A stretch of DNA of 64,000 nucleotides from Halomonas sp. KG2 (GTDB lineage Bacteria; Pseudomonadota; Gammaproteobacteria; Pseudomonadales; Halomonadaceae). The translations under genes and the position numbers were made by a program. The stretch covers positions 1-64,000 of the forward strand of contig CP098528.1 of assembly GCA_030440445.1 (NCBI GenBank), given 5' to 3'. The notes beneath the pieces are model-generated. The model was not told the DNA's origin. It ran no database searches and was given only the letters and a program-made list of their open reading frames with translations. Below, in pieces: positions 12,356 to 22,305 of this stretch. Positions within the stretch are counted from its first letter, which is position 1; the number at the start of each line of letters is the position of its first letter.

Positions 12356-13997
12356 TCTCGACTTCATCAGCCTGATCAGCAGGCGTTTCTATGACTTGTT
12401 GGTCGGCGCTTGCTTGGGGTTCGCGCCGTTGAGGGGTCAGTCCTTCCCAAAGACGGTGCTGTAAGGCGGTCTCTTCCCGGAGCCGCTCGTTAAGCACCTC
12501 AAGCCCATGCGTTTCAACCAGCGTTGGTTGACTGCTAAGTAGAGATGCCCCGAGCCCTGCACGGTTATCGCTAAGCGGTAGGCCCATAGCGTCCAAAATA
12601 GTCGGGAATACGTCTAACATTGTCGCCCCCCGATGCACTGTCAGCGGTGAGATACCTTCGCCCAGCATGATCAGCGTATTGTCTCGATCTAATGTTGTCA
12701 GTTGATCCCAAACCGATACCCGCATCGTGAGGTGGTCGCTGAGCACGACAACCAATGTATTTTCAAGCAGGCCTTCTTGTTCAAGACGCTCAATAAGGTC
12801 ACGCGCCTGGCTTGCTGAACACTTCACCGAATATAAGATATCTTGACCATCGAATTCACCCTGACGGTCTAGGCATGTCTGTGAGGGAAAACCGTTAGGG
12901 GCGTGACCAGCAATGCTTAGATTAACCACTGCCCATGGGCCGTCATCTTGTTCACTCAAACGACGAATCTCATCCACCGTAAAATCGTAAAGTGTGTCAT
13001 CGTATAGACCCCAGCTATTTAAGTACTCTGGATCCTTGAGTTCCGCTGAAAGCTCTTCCTTGCCCTTTACCGTATTAAACTGATGGCCACGATAGAAGAG
13101 TCCTTTCCCGGCAAACTGAGCACTCGCTCCACCCAAATAGCTAAGCCGATAGCCTTGAGCTGCTAACACATCACCCAGACAATCGACGCCGGGAACTACT
13201 TTGGAAAGCGGCTCGAACTGACTGTCGTGCAAAAGTCCCGCAGGCATCAGCGGCACGCCACACTGGCTAGCAATCATGCCTGCCATGGTCCAGCCAGTGT
13301 TTTCCATTTGCTGGATACCTTCAAAGACCAGTCCGCGTTCGCCTAACGCGGTTAAGTCAGCATAAGCATCACCAAATAGCTCATTGCTATACGTACGCTC
13401 AATGCTTTCCAGGTACATGACCAGAAGGTTAGGCGTATTAGCTTGATCGTCCGTGAGCGGCGGCACGTAACGGCGATCTAGCCAGGCACCATCATCCGTT
13501 ACAATGGCCGCGCTGCGTTGCCCTAAACCGTAAAGCATTGGATTTGCGGCTAATAAGAGAAGGGCAACGAAGCGTTCAGTGAGCCGCCATCGCTGATCAT
13601 TCCGCGTGATCCAGGTAACAGATGCCAGCACTGCGATGACGCTCATTGTGTAAATAACGGCAGTGATCATTTTTCCAGCACCGCCATGTTCGGCCATGCC
13701 CGCTTGAAGGTGGAAAAACACCGCACCTAAATCAACATTGCCAAAGCTATCAGCTAAGTAGATATAAACGCCTAGTAAGCTGAGCGGTGCCAGCGACCAA
13801 GGCCACACCGGGCGGTAGCGGGCGTTTAGCGGAGCTCCCCAGCGTAACTTGATGCCGAAGCCTACCCACACGGCGGCTGTAAAAAATAGTGTCCACCAAG
13901 GTAGCCGAGTAAGCACGGTGAGGGCATAGCCAAGACAGATGCCGATCACGAGCAGTGGCAACCATGGAGTAAGTTTGAGTGACCTTAGTGCTGGCAT
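12345..13997 (-). CDS. OpgB/MdoB-like phosphoglycerol transferase (membrane sulfatase-fold enzyme)
   Basis: Integral membrane enzyme of the alkaline phosphatase/sulfatase superfamily. It has about five hydrophobic segments in residues 10-160, then a periplasmic catalytic domain. Motifs recall E. coli OpgB (MdoB), which moves phosphoglycerol onto osmoregulated periplasmic glucans: MYLESIERTY, TMAGMIASQCGVPL, CLGDVLAAQGY, FAGKGLFYRGHQF, WGLYDDTLYDF and VVLSDHL. At 550 residues it is much shorter than E. coli OpgB (763). The LPS context makes a core or lipid A decoration role possible; the substrate is inference. GGGAGA lies 4 bases before ATG 13997. It overlaps the waaF 3' end by 11 bp. Confidence 0.7.
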   Translation of the reverse strand: MPALRSLKLTPWLPLLVIGICLGYALTVLTRLPWWTLFFTAAVWVGFGIKLRWGAPLNARYRPVWPWSLAPLSLLGVYIYLADSFGNVDLGAVFFHLQAGMAEHGGAGKMITAVIYTMSVIAVLASVTWITRNDQRWRLTERFVALLLLAANPMLYGLGQRSAAIVTDDGAWLDRRYVPPLTDDQANTPNLLVMYLESIERTYSNELFGDAYADLTALGERGLVFEGIQQMENTGWTMAGMIASQCGVPLMPAGLLHDSQFEPLSKVVPGVDCLGDVLAAQGYRLSYLGGASAQFAGKGLFYRGHQFNTVKGKEELSAELKDPEYLNSWGLYDDTLYDFTVDEIRRLSEQDDGPWAVVNLSIAGHAPNGFPSQTCLDRQGEFDGQDILYSVKCSASQARDLIERLEQEGLLENTLVVVLSDHLTMRVSVWDQLTTLDRDNTLIMLGEGISPLTVHRGATMLDVFPTILDAMGLPLSDNRAGLGASLLSSQPTLVETHGLEVLNERLREETALQHRLWEGLTPQRREPQASADQQVIETPADQADEVEIMR

Positions 13998-14130
13998 GCG
14001 TCTCCCGAAACGAGTGTTGATAGAGTAAAGACATACGGACGCATAGTGATCACAAAATCAGGTGAGAGACTGCCCGGTAGTAGAGGTATCTTTTGATATC
14101 AACACGTCGTGATAGAAAATTTACAACGTA

Positions 14131-14883
14131 TTATAGGCGGTTATTAACATTATTTTTGGCATATTTCCAAAAAACGCCATTTGCATTAGCCACAGATATA
14201 GTAAGCCCACGCCAGCCATCCAGTATGCCGAGGCGGAAAAAATAAGTGCGTATAAATGCGTAAAGTGCCTTGAGAAATATCAGCGCAAAAGGATAATGCT
14301 TGAGTTTTTTTGATGATGCGCGAAGGTCTGAATAGCGATTTATCTTATCAAGGAACTGAGCGAGGTCGTTAACGGCAAGATGTTCAATTTTTCCATTAAG
14401 CTGAGAAACTTCTGTATTCTTTGCTAAGCTTACTGACTCATGAACAGCGGCATCATTAAAGTTACCTGTGTTACGGTTAAACAGTCGAATTAACCAGTCA
14501 TTTCCCCAGCCAGAGTGGTGAACGGGTTTACCCAGCATCCAGTTTTCGCGCAATATTTTGCCAGCCTGCTGAGGTGTTGCAGTGGCTACCCAGTCATTAA
14601 TCGCAGCGTTAAGCTCTTTTGTTGGCGCTTCGTCAGCATCTATTGAGAAGATCCAGTCATATTTTGCTAACGATACGGCAGCACGCTTGGTAGGGCCAAA
14701 GCCTAAAAATTCACCATGGTGTAATGTTGTATTGGAGTAGGCTTGTACAATGCTACATGTGTCGTCTGTGGAGCCGTTGTCATATACCACGACATCGTCA
14801 TAGCACGTCAAGGCGTCTAGTGTTCGGCTAAGTGTCGCGGCCGCATTGCGAGTAATGATAACGACGCTCACATCCATAGACAT
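14131..14883 (-). CDS. Family 2 glycosyltransferase (WaaE/KdtX-like, LPS core)
   Basis: GT2 (GT-A fold) enzyme of 250 residues. It has VSVVIITRNAAATLSRTLDAL at the N-terminus, VVYDNGSTDDT, and the DxD-type metal site FSIDADEAP. The sequence resembles WaaE/LgtF enzymes that add glucose to heptose I of the inner core; the acceptor is inferred from family and neighbours. A hydrophobic stretch near residues 200-220 suggests membrane association. Base composition is lower in G+C than hldD/waaF. It is divergent from the GT4 gene, with very little space between. Confidence 0.75.
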   Translation of the reverse strand: MSMDVSVVIITRNAAATLSRTLDALTCYDDVVVYDNGSTDDTCSIVQAYSNTTLHHGEFLGFGPTKRAAVSLAKYDWIFSIDADEAPTKELNAAINDWVATATPQQAGKILRENWMLGKPVHHSGWGNDWLIRLFNRNTGNFNDAAVHESVSLAKNTEVSQLNGKIEHLAVNDLAQFLDKINRYSDLRASSKKLKHYPFALIFLKALYAFIRTYFFRLGILDGWRGLTISVANANGVFWKYAKNNVNNRL

Positions 14884-14960
14884 TTATTCACACCCTGCTC
14901 TGGTGGTTGGTAGATACAGTACTATACCAGGGTGATGGCAACGATTTGTATGAGGGCAAT

Positions 14961-15992
14961 TTGCATATTATTCACGTTAACCTTGCCAAAGGTTTTCGCG
15001 GTGGAGAACGCCAGACAGCGCTGCTAATTCAAGCCTTGCAACGGCATGTAGGTCAGCAAACGCTGGTATGCAGAAAAGATTCTCCATTGCGTAATGAGCT
15101 TCAATGCATTGAGAACTTAAGATTTGTAGATGCTAACCAGCAGATGGCTGGGCATAGGCAAGCTGGCCGCGCATCGGTGGTGCATGCTCATGAAGCTAAA
15201 GCGGTGCACTGGGCGTGGTTGCATAAGCGTATATACGGCACACCCTATGTGGTGACTCGCCGAGTGGATACACCCATTAAAGATAAATGGGTGAATCGAC
15301 TGTTCTATCGTGATGCAGACCGCTGTGTCGCTATTTCATCGATTATTCGGCAACAGCTATCACACTGGAATAAGAATGAAGTATTAACGATTCCTAGTGC
15401 GATGACGGGATTTACAGCGGATGCCCAAGTTGCTGCTCGCTTTCGTGCTAGCTATCCAGGCCGCTTTATTGTCGGCCATATTGGTGCATTAGTTGATCGT
15501 CACAAAGGTCAGCGGGTACTACTTGAAGCTGCGGAACGATTACAGCATAGCCATCCCGAAGTGCTGTGCGTTTTTTTTGGTCGAGGGGAGGATGAGGAAG
15601 AACTTCACTTGGAAAGCAGCCACTTAAAAAATGTTGTATGGGCTGGCTTTAAGCCTAATATTGGTGATTTTATTCCAGCGCTGGATCTGTTTGTTTTTCC
15701 GTCTCGCAACGAAGGTCTAGGCTCAGTTCTTTTAGATGTTATGGATGCAAACGTGCCTATTGTTGCTAGTAATGTTGGCGGCATTCCTGATTTAATTAAA
15801 CATGGTGAAACAGGTTTTCTAGTAACGCCAGGAAGTAGTGAAGAAATCGAGAACTGGATAGTAAAGCTAGCAAAAAATAAACAGATGAGAGAGTCTGCGG
15901 TTGAGAATGCACGTCATCTTTTAGAGTTTTATAGTAAAGAAAAAATGGCTGAAAATTATCTCGATGTCTATAAAGGAATTATTTTTAAATGA
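14961..15992 (+). CDS. Family 4 glycosyltransferase (LPS core or O-chain)
   Basis: GT-B fold glycosyltransferase. N-terminal HIIHVNLAKGFRGGERQT fits a GT4 acceptor domain, and the C-terminal donor domain has VGHIGALVDRHKGQRVLLEAA, FVFPSRNEGLG and ASNVGGIPDLI. No ATG fits. TTG 14961 has GAGGG 4 bases upstream and gives 343 residues. An alternative TTG at 14907 adds 18 residues without conserved features. The last few hundred bases become AT-rich. The stop overlaps the next start (ATGA). Confidence 0.75.
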   Translation: MHIIHVNLAKGFRGGERQTALLIQALQRHVGQQTLVCRKDSPLRNELQCIENLRFVDANQQMAGHRQAGRASVVHAHEAKAVHWAWLHKRIYGTPYVVTRRVDTPIKDKWVNRLFYRDADRCVAISSIIRQQLSHWNKNEVLTIPSAMTGFTADAQVAARFRASYPGRFIVGHIGALVDRHKGQRVLLEAAERLQHSHPEVLCVFFGRGEDEEELHLESSHLKNVVWAGFKPNIGDFIPALDLFVFPSRNEGLGSVLLDVMDANVPIVASNVGGIPDLIKHGETGFLVTPGSSEEIENWIVKLAKNKQMRESAVENARHLLEFYSKEKMAENYLDVYKGIIFK

Positions 15993-16903
15993 ACGACTTT
16001 TTAAAAGTTAAATGCATCGCTATATTTTTACATAATAGGCCTTTTTTTGGTGCATATGTAGTTCATATTCCTTTTTTAGTCGCTGTTAAGGAAAGGTATC
16101 CAAATGCTATATTGGTGGGTATCTCTAAGAATTCAGGGGCAGATTTCCTAGTTGAAGCAGGTTTTATAAATGAACTTGAAGTGATTGACGGCTTTAGCAC
16201 CGCTAGCTTAAAAATAAAATATAATTTCGATATTGGTTTTAACTTGCGTCCTTCTAGCGTTGGGACTTCTCTACAAATGTTAAAGCTGCGAATTCCTTAT
16301 AGAATAGGATTTAAAAAATTCGGAGCGTTTTATACGCACTCGGTACCTCTTGATGTCACTACCTACAGGGCAGACCTTTTCTTATCCCTGCTAGGGATAT
16401 CATCAACATTAGATATTGTTCCCTGTTTGAAAAAACATATTGAGTCTGATGGAACATTAAACAATAAAATTGTACTTGCTCCTGGGGCTGGGGGGGAAGA
16501 AAAAAAATGGTCGCTTGCTAATTATATTCAGCTAGCAAGAAAGATTGCTGAGTTAAGATCAGAGGAGATTGTTTTTCTCACAGGACCAAAAGAAGAAGAG
16601 GAAAAGAACATCCTTGAGCAAGAAGGGTTTGCTGTTATTCATAGCCCTGATGTAACTACTCTTTTTAGATTGGTAAATAGTTGTAAACTATTTGTCAGTA
16701 ACGATTGTGGCCCCTCGCATGTCGCTCATATAATGGGAGTGAATCAAGTGGTTGTTTTTAAAGAGTATTTATCCGAATGGTTTCTTGAGAGAGATAACAG
16801 CGGTTATGTTTCATCACAAGCAGACCTTTCATCAATTACTCCTGATGAGCTAATAAACTGCGCATCGAAAATCCTCGCGTGTGAAGTTGGCGCTGAAAAA
16901 TAA
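15989..16903 (+). CDS. Family 9 glycosyltransferase (heptosyltransferase-like), AT-rich
   Basis: 304-residue protein with GT9 features: IVLAPGAGGEEKKWS, then CKLFVSNDCGPSHVAHIMGV as in heptosyltransferases. The N-terminal half is divergent and the usual GDVVLT-type motif is weak (FGAYVVHIPFLVAVKERYP). It overlaps the GT4 gene by 4 bp. Runs of A and T (for example 16240-16330 and 16490-16620) and codon choice differ sharply from hldE/waaA, which suggests horizontal acquisition. Donor and acceptor are unknown. Confidence 0.7.
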   Translation: MNDFLKVKCIAIFLHNRPFFGAYVVHIPFLVAVKERYPNAILVGISKNSGADFLVEAGFINELEVIDGFSTASLKIKYNFDIGFNLRPSSVGTSLQMLKLRIPYRIGFKKFGAFYTHSVPLDVTTYRADLFLSLLGISSTLDIVPCLKKHIESDGTLNNKIVLAPGAGGEEKKWSLANYIQLARKIAELRSEEIVFLTGPKEEEEKNILEQEGFAVIHSPDVTTLFRLVNSCKLFVSNDCGPSHVAHIMGVNQVVVFKEYLSEWFLERDNSGYVSSQADLSSITPDELINCASKILACEVGAEK

Positions 16904-16906
16904 AGG

Positions 16907-17674
16907 TTAACGGTTATAACCTTTTAATATGATGGACAGCACACTATGGCAATGGAATTTTTTTAGCGACCTTGCCAGGCGGTTTATATTGTGTTCCTGC
17001 CACTTACCTGGTGGCCGTAGGCGGCAGCGGTCCAGATCAATCAGCCAGGGTTCGCCCAGGGGGTCGATCAAGATATTGCGCGCATTTAGATCAACATGAT
17101 CAAGGCCTGCTTGATGGAAGCGCTTGATCATTGCGCCAACGCGCTGAAGTAACGCCTCACCTGCTTCCCCTGCCGCCAATAAGCTAGCCAGCGCCTGAGC
17201 GCCTGGAATCCTAACGGTGATAAGCGCCGCTTCATACGTAGGGCCGTAACGCATAACACAGCAGGCAACGGGGCGTGGCACTGGCAGTCCCTGGTCGTAC
17301 AGCGCAGCGTTTAAGCGCAACTCGCGAAACGCACGGGTGCGCTCTTCACCCAGCCACAGGTAGCGTTTCTCGCTTAGCTTGGCGATCAATCCGCCGCGGC
17401 GATAAGGGCGCAATACCCACTGCTCTGAATCACTGGCCTTTAAGAAAAAACTGCTCCCCCTTCCTGGTGCTTCCCCGACGATTAAATTACGCTCACGCCA
17501 ATAGGCCTGATGAAAAAGCTCAGGATGAAGTGGGTGTGACTGCCCTTGAGACCGTTGTTGCGATCGTTGTTGAGATCCATGTTGCGACAGTTGGTGTGAC
17601 GTGGCAGCGTCACTTAAACTGTCTACATCATGTAAAATCAGCCAATTTCTTTGCCGGAGTGCCGCTAAGCGCAT
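16907..17674 (-). CDS. kdkA: 3-deoxy-D-manno-octulosonic acid (Kdo) kinase
   Basis: Eukaryotic-like kinase fold enzyme that phosphorylates Kdo on lipid A. The 255-residue product has WVLRPYRRGGLIAKLSEKRYLW, the catalytic loop HVDLNARN (residues 193-200, D195) and the metal-binding LIDLD (211-215). Residues 27-47 form a Gln/Ser-rich insert made of near repeats (HGSQQRSQQRSQGQSH) that looks like replication slippage. ATG 17674 overlaps the ATG of the divergent GT9 gene. GAGAGGG precedes it on the minus strand. Confidence 0.88.
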   Translation of the reverse strand: MRLAALRQRNWLILHDVDSLSDAATSHQLSQHGSQQRSQQRSQGQSHPLHPELFHQAYWRERNLIVGEAPGRGSSFFLKASDSEQWVLRPYRRGGLIAKLSEKRYLWLGEERTRAFRELRLNAALYDQGLPVPRPVACCVMRYGPTYEAALITVRIPGAQALASLLAAGEAGEALLQRVGAMIKRFHQAGLDHVDLNARNILIDPLGEPWLIDLDRCRLRPPGKWQEHNINRLARSLKKFHCHSVLSIILKGYNR

Positions 17675-18770
17675 GAAGCCCTCTCTGCCTGCTCAACCTA
17701 ACCATATTGCCATTTTGCGCCTCTCCGCGTTGGGAGATGTGTGCAATCTTGTGCCCACGGTGCGTGCGTTGCAGCGCCAATGGCCGCACGCTCGCATTAC
17801 CTGGATAATCGGCAAGGGGGAGCACAGTTTACTGGCGGGGCTTTCTGGGGTCGAGTTTGTTGTCTATGACAAGTCCTCCGGTCTTGCGGGCATGCGCGCC
17901 CTGTGGAAAGAGCTTTCCGATACTCGCTTTGATGTACTGCTGCACATGCAGCAAGCGATACGCGCCAGCGTGCTTTCGCTTGGCCTCAAGGCCAATGTAC
18001 GAGTGGGCTATGATAAGTCGCGCGCCAAAGACGCTCAGCACTGGTTTACACAGCATCAGCTTGCGCCGCATCCTAACGCCCATGTGTTGGAGTCGTTTAT
18101 GGACTTTGCTCGCTTGCTCGGCGTAGAAGATGATCGATTGGAATGGAATCTGGCCGTACCACCGCTGGCCTATGAAGAAGCCCGCGGGGTTAGTGGCGAT
18201 ACGCCATATTTGGTCATTAATCCTTGCAGCAACGCACGGCTGCGTAATTTCCGCAATTGGTCGGTGGAAGGCTATGCCAGCGTGATTGAACATGCTTGGG
18301 TACACCATGGTCTGAAGAGCGTGTTGACCGGTGGGGGGAGTTCATTAGAGCGAGAAATCGGCGATCAAATTGAGGCGCTATGTCAACCGGATAGCGTTAT
18401 TAATGCTATCGGCGGTACGTCGCTCAAAGGCGTGCTGGCGTTGATTGACAATGCCCGTGCGGTTATTGCCCCCGACACGGGGCCGGCGCATATGGGGAAT
18501 GCCATGGGCACGCCCACGCTTGGCCTCTATGCGACCACCAACCCCCAGCGTGCCGCGCCTTATTGTTGGCGGGATTTTGCGGTCAATGCTTATCCCGAAG
18601 CGGTTCGCACGTATCTGAATAAATCCGTCGATGAGGTTAGCTGGGGACAGCGAGTACGCCATGCGGATGCCATGGATTTGATCAAAGCCGACGACGTGAT
18701 TGCTAAGCTAGACGCGCTGCTGGCGTATACCGCAGTGCCGCCAACAACAGGACCTTCGGATGAGAGTTGA
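17673..18770 (+). CDS. Family 9 glycosyltransferase (probable LPS heptosyltransferase I type)
   Basis: GT9 protein of 365 residues with the N-terminal motif [20 protein letters not shown] and the C-terminal [23 protein letters not shown]. WaaF is at 11309, so this could supply the first heptosyl transfer (WaaC role), but it is not close enough to WaaC by eye to name it. The frame is open to 17601, antisense to kdkA. I use ATG 17673, which fits the family N-terminus; the nearest GGAG is 13 bases away, so the start is uncertain. The 3' end overlaps hldE by 11 bp. Confidence 0.82.
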   Translation: MKPSLPAQPNHIAILRLSALGDVCNLVPTVRALQRQWPHARITWIIGKGEHSLLAGLSGVEFVVYDKSSGLAGMRALWKELSDTRFDVLLHMQQAIRASVLSLGLKANVRVGYDKSRAKDAQHWFTQHQLAPHPNAHVLESFMDFARLLGVEDDRLEWNLAVPPLAYEEARGVSGDTPYLVINPCSNARLRNFRNWSVEGYASVIEHAWVHHGLKSVLTGGGSSLEREIGDQIEALCQPDSVINAIGGTSLKGVLALIDNARAVIAPDTGPAHMGNAMGTPTLGLYATTNPQRAAPYCWRDFAVNAYPEAVRTYLNKSVDEVSWGQRVRHADAMDLIKADDVIAKLDALLAYTAVPPTTGPSDES

Positions 18771-20190
18771 TTTAACCGCCCTGGAACATGCCCGCGTATT
18801 GGTGGTGGGGGATGTGATGCTCGACCGCTACTGGCATGGTGGCACGTCGCGTATTTCACCCGAAGCGCCGGTGCCGGTGGTGCGTGTCGAAGATGCTGAT
18901 GATCGTCCCGGTGGCGCGGCGAACGTGGCACTGAATGTGGCTTCTCTAGGCGGCCACGTCGCCCTGGCCGGTGTGGTGGGCGAGGATGAGAACGCCGAGC
19001 TGCTGACGTCGCGTTTGACGGCTTCGAATGTAAGTACTTACTTTCAGCGAAGCCCAGGGATACCAACGATTACCAAGCTGCGTGTGATGAGTCGTAATCA
19101 ACAGCTACTGCGGCTGGATTTTGAGCAGCGCCTTGATGGTGTCGATACCACCGCTCTGCTGGAGCAGGTCGAAAAAGCGCTGCCTGATTGCGATGTGATG
19201 ATTCTTTCCGACTACGGTAAAGGAACGCTTAACCAGGTCGAGACGCTGATTCAGATGGCGCGGGCTTTTGGCAAACGAGTGCTGGTCGATCCGAAAGGCC
19301 AAGATTTTAGTAAGTATCGTGGGGCGAGCTTGATTACGCCTAACTTAACCGAGTTTGAAGCGGTGGTTGGTCACTGTGCCAATGACGATGTTCTTGCCCA
19401 GCGCGGAGAAGCGTTGCGCGCTGAGCTTGAGTTAGAAGCGCTGCTGATCACTCGCAGTGAAAAAGGTATGACGCTTATTCGTGAAGACCACGCACCGCTC
19501 CATTTACCCACCCGAGCCCAGGAAGTGTTCGACGTGACTGGCGCTGGCGATACCGTGATTGGCCTGATGGGGCTCGCGCTAGCATCAGGCCATGCATTGC
19601 CAGAAGCGATGATGCTGGCCAACTTGGGGGCGGGCTTAGTGGTGGCCAAACCGGGAACGGCGACGCTCTCGATAGCCGAGCTCTACACCGCGCTACACGG
19701 CGACAAGCTGGCTGAGTTTGGGGTGATTGACCAAGCCCCGCTGGTCGACGCTGTGCGTGCTGCCCAACTGCGTGGCGAGCGCGTGGTGATGACCAATGGC
19801 TGCTTTGATATTCTTCATGCAGGACACGTGGCCTACTTGGAACAAGCCAAACGCCTGGGGGATCGCCTCATCGTTGCGGTGAATGATGATGCCTCTATTG
19901 GCCGTTTGAAAGGCCCTAAACGGCCAATCAATCCGCTTAACCGCCGCATGCAAGTACTGGCTGGGTTAGGCGCTGTCGATTGGGTCGTGCCATTTAGTGA
20001 CGATACTCCCCAAGCGCTAATTGAAGCCGTTTTGCCGGATATTTTGGTGAAAGGTGGCGATTACCGCCCTGAAGATATTGCAGGAGGGGAGGCCGTTATC
20101 GCCAACGGCGGCGATGTAAAAGTACTTGGCTTTGAAGATGGCGTATCGACCACCGCAATGATTAGCTCCATCCTGGATCGCGAGGGCTAA
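18760..20190 (+). CDS. hldE: Bifunctional heptose 7-phosphate kinase / heptose 1-phosphate adenylyltransferase
   Basis: Two-domain enzyme of ADP-heptose synthesis. The N-terminal PfkB-type kinase (about residues 1-318) has [13 protein letters not shown] and the catalytic [11 protein letters not shown] near 262. The C-terminal cytidylyltransferase-like domain has [15 protein letters not shown] near 346 (HxGH). At 476 residues it matches E. coli HldE (477). It overlaps its upstream and downstream neighbours (11 bp and 1 bp), forming a GT9-hldE-waaA unit. A SlmA-like palindrome lies in codons 91-94. Confidence 0.97.
   Translation: MRVDLTALEHARVLVVGDVMLDRYWHGGTSRISPEAPVPVVRVEDADDRPGGAANVALNVASLGGHVALAGVVGEDENAELLTSRLTASNVSTYFQRSPGIPTITKLRVMSRNQQLLRLDFEQRLDGVDTTALLEQVEKALPDCDVMILSDYGKGTLNQVETLIQMARAFGKRVLVDPKGQDFSKYRGASLITPNLTEFEAVVGHCANDDVLAQRGEALRAELELEALLITRSEKGMTLIREDHAPLHLPTRAQEVFDVTGAGDTVIGLMGLALASGHALPEAMMLANLGAGLVVAKPGTATLSIAELYTALHGDKLAEFGVIDQAPLVDAVRAAQLRGERVVMTNGCFDILHAGHVAYLEQAKRLGDRLIVAVNDDASIGRLKGPKRPINPLNRRMQVLAGLGAVDWVVPFSDDTPQALIEAVLPDILVKGGDYRPEDIAGGEAVIANGGDVKVLGFEDGVSTTAMISSILDREG
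19030..19041. promoter_or_regulatory. Candidate SlmA-binding site in hldE
   Basis: GTAAGTACTTAC, a perfect 12-bp palindrome matching the SlmA site pattern (GTGAGTACTCAC in E. coli, with G/A and C/T at the third and tenth positions). It is read as VSTY in HldE. It is one of six such sites between 19 and 36.5 kb. Confidence 0.7.
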
Positions 20191-21479
20191 TGGCGTCGCC
20201 GATTTGGCCTCGGCTTATTTATTCAGCGGTGCTTTATATGTTGTCGCCGCTGATTGGCTGGCGCATCTGGCGTGAGCAAGTACTTACTTACTCGCGCTTG
20301 CAGCGGCTTGGTATGCGTTTGGGGACGCTTCCCCCTGGGCCGCGCATTTGGTTGCACTGTGCCTCGGTGGGGGAAGTGCGCGCTGCCCGTCCGCTAATAG
20401 AGGGTTTGCTGGCGCGTTACCCTCAGCACAGCCTGCTGTTGACCACAATGACCGCCACGGGTGCTCAGCAGGTTCAAACACTCATCGGTGAACAAACCGC
20501 GCCGGATCAAGTAAGGCTTGCTCACTGCTTCCTCCCTCTGGATTTTCCGGGAGCGGCCAAGCGTTTTATTACCCGCGTGCAGCCCACTCTTGCCATTCTG
20601 TTTGAAACCGAACTGTGGCCCAATCTGCTACACGCTTGTCACCAACAAGCAGTACCTGTCGCGGTAGTCAACGGGCGGCTATCGCCACGAGCCTTTGCAC
20701 GCTATCAGCGCTTGCGCTCGTTAATGGCGAGTGCATTAGCTAACGTCACATGGCTGGCTGCTAAATCTGTCCAAGATGCCGAGCGCTTTCAGGCACTGGG
20801 TTGCCGCGCAGCAGCAATTCATGTCGTTGGATCGTTAAAATTTGAGGTGCCTTCTCAGGAAAAGGCTCTGAAAGAGAGTGAGTACTTACTTCAGTCTTGG
20901 GGCGCGCGCCCAGTGTGGGTGGCAGGTTCCACCCGCGACGGGGAAGAAGCACTGCTCTTGGAGGCCCACCGTCAGCTATTGCAGCGCTTTCCAACAGCGT
21001 TATTGGTATTGGTGCCGCGACACCCGCAGCGTTTTGATGAAGTGGCCAAGCTGTGTGCCCAGGGCGGCTGGGCACTAAGCCGTCGTAGCCAGCAGCAGGC
21101 CGTGACGCCACAAACGCAGATTTACCTGGGGGATACGCTAGGTGAGCTGGCAACGCTGTATGCAGCAGGGCATGTGGCCTTTGTTGGCGGTAGTTTGGTG
21201 CCGTTGGGCGGGCACAACGTAGTGGAGCCTGCGGCGCTGGGCAAACCAGTGCTCTGCGGTCCTTCGCTTGACAACTTTAGCGATGTGGCCGAGCCGCTAT
21301 TAGCGGTAGGCGCGTTAAGCGTGGTGGAAACACCCGATGCCTTAGCCGACGCGCTGGCCGAGCGGCTGGCAACGCCATCATTTGCGCTGCACATTGGGCA
21401 GGCTGGGCGAGAGGTAGTTGAAGCCCATAGAGGCGCATTGGCGCGCACGCTCGATGGGCTTAGTCAGTGGTTAACGTAA
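20190..21479 (+). CDS. waaA: Kdo transferase (lipid IVA 3-deoxy-D-manno-octulosonic acid transferase)
   Basis: Membrane-anchored GT30 enzyme that transfers Kdo from CMP-Kdo to lipid A precursor. The 429-residue product opens with a hydrophobic anchor (residues 6-25). The acceptor-domain motif is [18 protein letters not shown]. The C-terminal domain has [11 protein letters not shown] and [23 protein letters not shown]. Its start overlaps the hldE stop by one base, and its end overlaps convergent rpiA by 9 bp. Two SlmA-like palindromes lie inside the gene. Confidence 0.96.
   Translation: MASPIWPRLIYSAVLYMLSPLIGWRIWREQVLTYSRLQRLGMRLGTLPPGPRIWLHCASVGEVRAARPLIEGLLARYPQHSLLLTTMTATGAQQVQTLIGEQTAPDQVRLAHCFLPLDFPGAAKRFITRVQPTLAILFETELWPNLLHACHQQAVPVAVVNGRLSPRAFARYQRLRSLMASALANVTWLAAKSVQDAERFQALGCRAAAIHVVGSLKFEVPSQEKALKESEYLLQSWGARPVWVAGSTRDGEEALLLEAHRQLLQRFPTALLVLVPRHPQRFDEVAKLCAQGGWALSRRSQQQAVTPQTQIYLGDTLGELATLYAAGHVAFVGGSLVPLGGHNVVEPAALGKPVLCGPSLDNFSDVAEPLLAVGALSVVETPDALADALAERLATPSFALHIGQAGREVVEAHRGALARTLDGLSQWLT
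20276..20287. promoter_or_regulatory. Candidate SlmA-binding site in the waaA 5' part
   Basis: GCAAGTACTTAC, one mismatch from GTAAGTACTTAC, followed directly by a further TTACT repeat. It lies inside waaA, 87 bp after the start codon. Confidence 0.6.
20878..20889. promoter_or_regulatory. Candidate SlmA-binding site inside waaA
   Basis: GTGAGTACTTAC, full match to the SlmA pattern with one G/A asymmetry. It is 602 bp from the previous site and is read as part of SEYLLQ in WaaA. Confidence 0.68.
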
Positions 21480-22148
21480 CGCGGTTCGTTCTACGCCGTC
21501 CGTTTTACCCAACAGCAGTACATCGGCACCGCGCTGGGCGAATAAACCGTTCGTGACGACGCCTACAATGGCATTAATACGCGCTTCCATGGAGACTGGG
21601 TCGTCGATCATAAAGTCAAAACAGTCGATAATTTGATTGCCATTATCGGTGACTACCCCTTGTCGATAGACGGGGTCAGCACCTAGTTTGACCAGCTCTC
21701 GAGCGACGTAGGAACGTGCCATCGGAATAACTTCTACCGGTAGCGGGAAGTTGCCAAGTTGGTTTACGTATTTCGAGCCATCGGCAATGCAAATAAATCG
21801 CTTGGCGCAGGCGGCGACGATTTTTTCCCGGGTTAGCGCTGCGCCACCGCCTTTAATCATTTGTAAGTTAGCGTTTACTTCGTCCGCACCGTCGATGTAG
21901 AAAGGGACATCGCCAACATTGTTCAGCTCGAATATCTCAATACCTAGCGCCTGTAGGCGCTTAGCACTGGCTTCTGAGCTGGCAACGGCACCTTTGAAAC
22001 GATCTCTTAGCGGGCCTAAACGATCAATAAACAGGTTCGCTGTTGAGCCTGTGCCAATACCTAGCACGGTATCTTTTTCGAGATGAGGCTCAATCTCTTT
22101 AACCGCAGCATCCGCTACGGCCGCTTTCAATTCATCTTGGGTCATCAT
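21471..22148 (-). CDS. rpiA: Ribose-5-phosphate isomerase A
   Basis: Interconverts ribose 5-phosphate and ribulose 5-phosphate in the pentose phosphate pathway. The 225-residue product has [15 protein letters not shown] near residues 30-45, YIDGADEVN, and the catalytic-region [11 protein letters not shown]. Two adjacent ATGs (22148 and 22145) are possible starts; GCAGGAAAAT upstream provides the ribosome site. Convergent with waaA with a 9-bp 3' overlap, and divergent from ilvA, an arrangement shared with other gammaproteobacteria. Confidence 0.96.
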   Translation of the reverse strand: MMTQDELKAAVADAAVKEIEPHLEKDTVLGIGTGSTANLFIDRLGPLRDRFKGAVASSEASAKRLQALGIEIFELNNVGDVPFYIDGADEVNANLQMIKGGGAALTREKIVAACAKRFICIADGSKYVNQLGNFPLPVEVIPMARSYVARELVKLGADPVYRQGVVTDNGNQIIDCFDFMIDDPVSMEARINAIVGVVTNGLFAQRGADVLLLGKTDGVERTALR

Positions 22149-22305
22149 ATTTTCCTGCGTCAGGGTTAGGCAGTGTTCCCTAGTATAACGGCCTTAGCGC
22201 CCACTGCCGATGGAAACGCCGCTAGACGACGCTAGGCGTAATCTGCTACCAATAAAGGCTTTGCTCTCTCCCGTCAGGGCCACGTTATTTTTTTGGGATT
22301 CCCGC

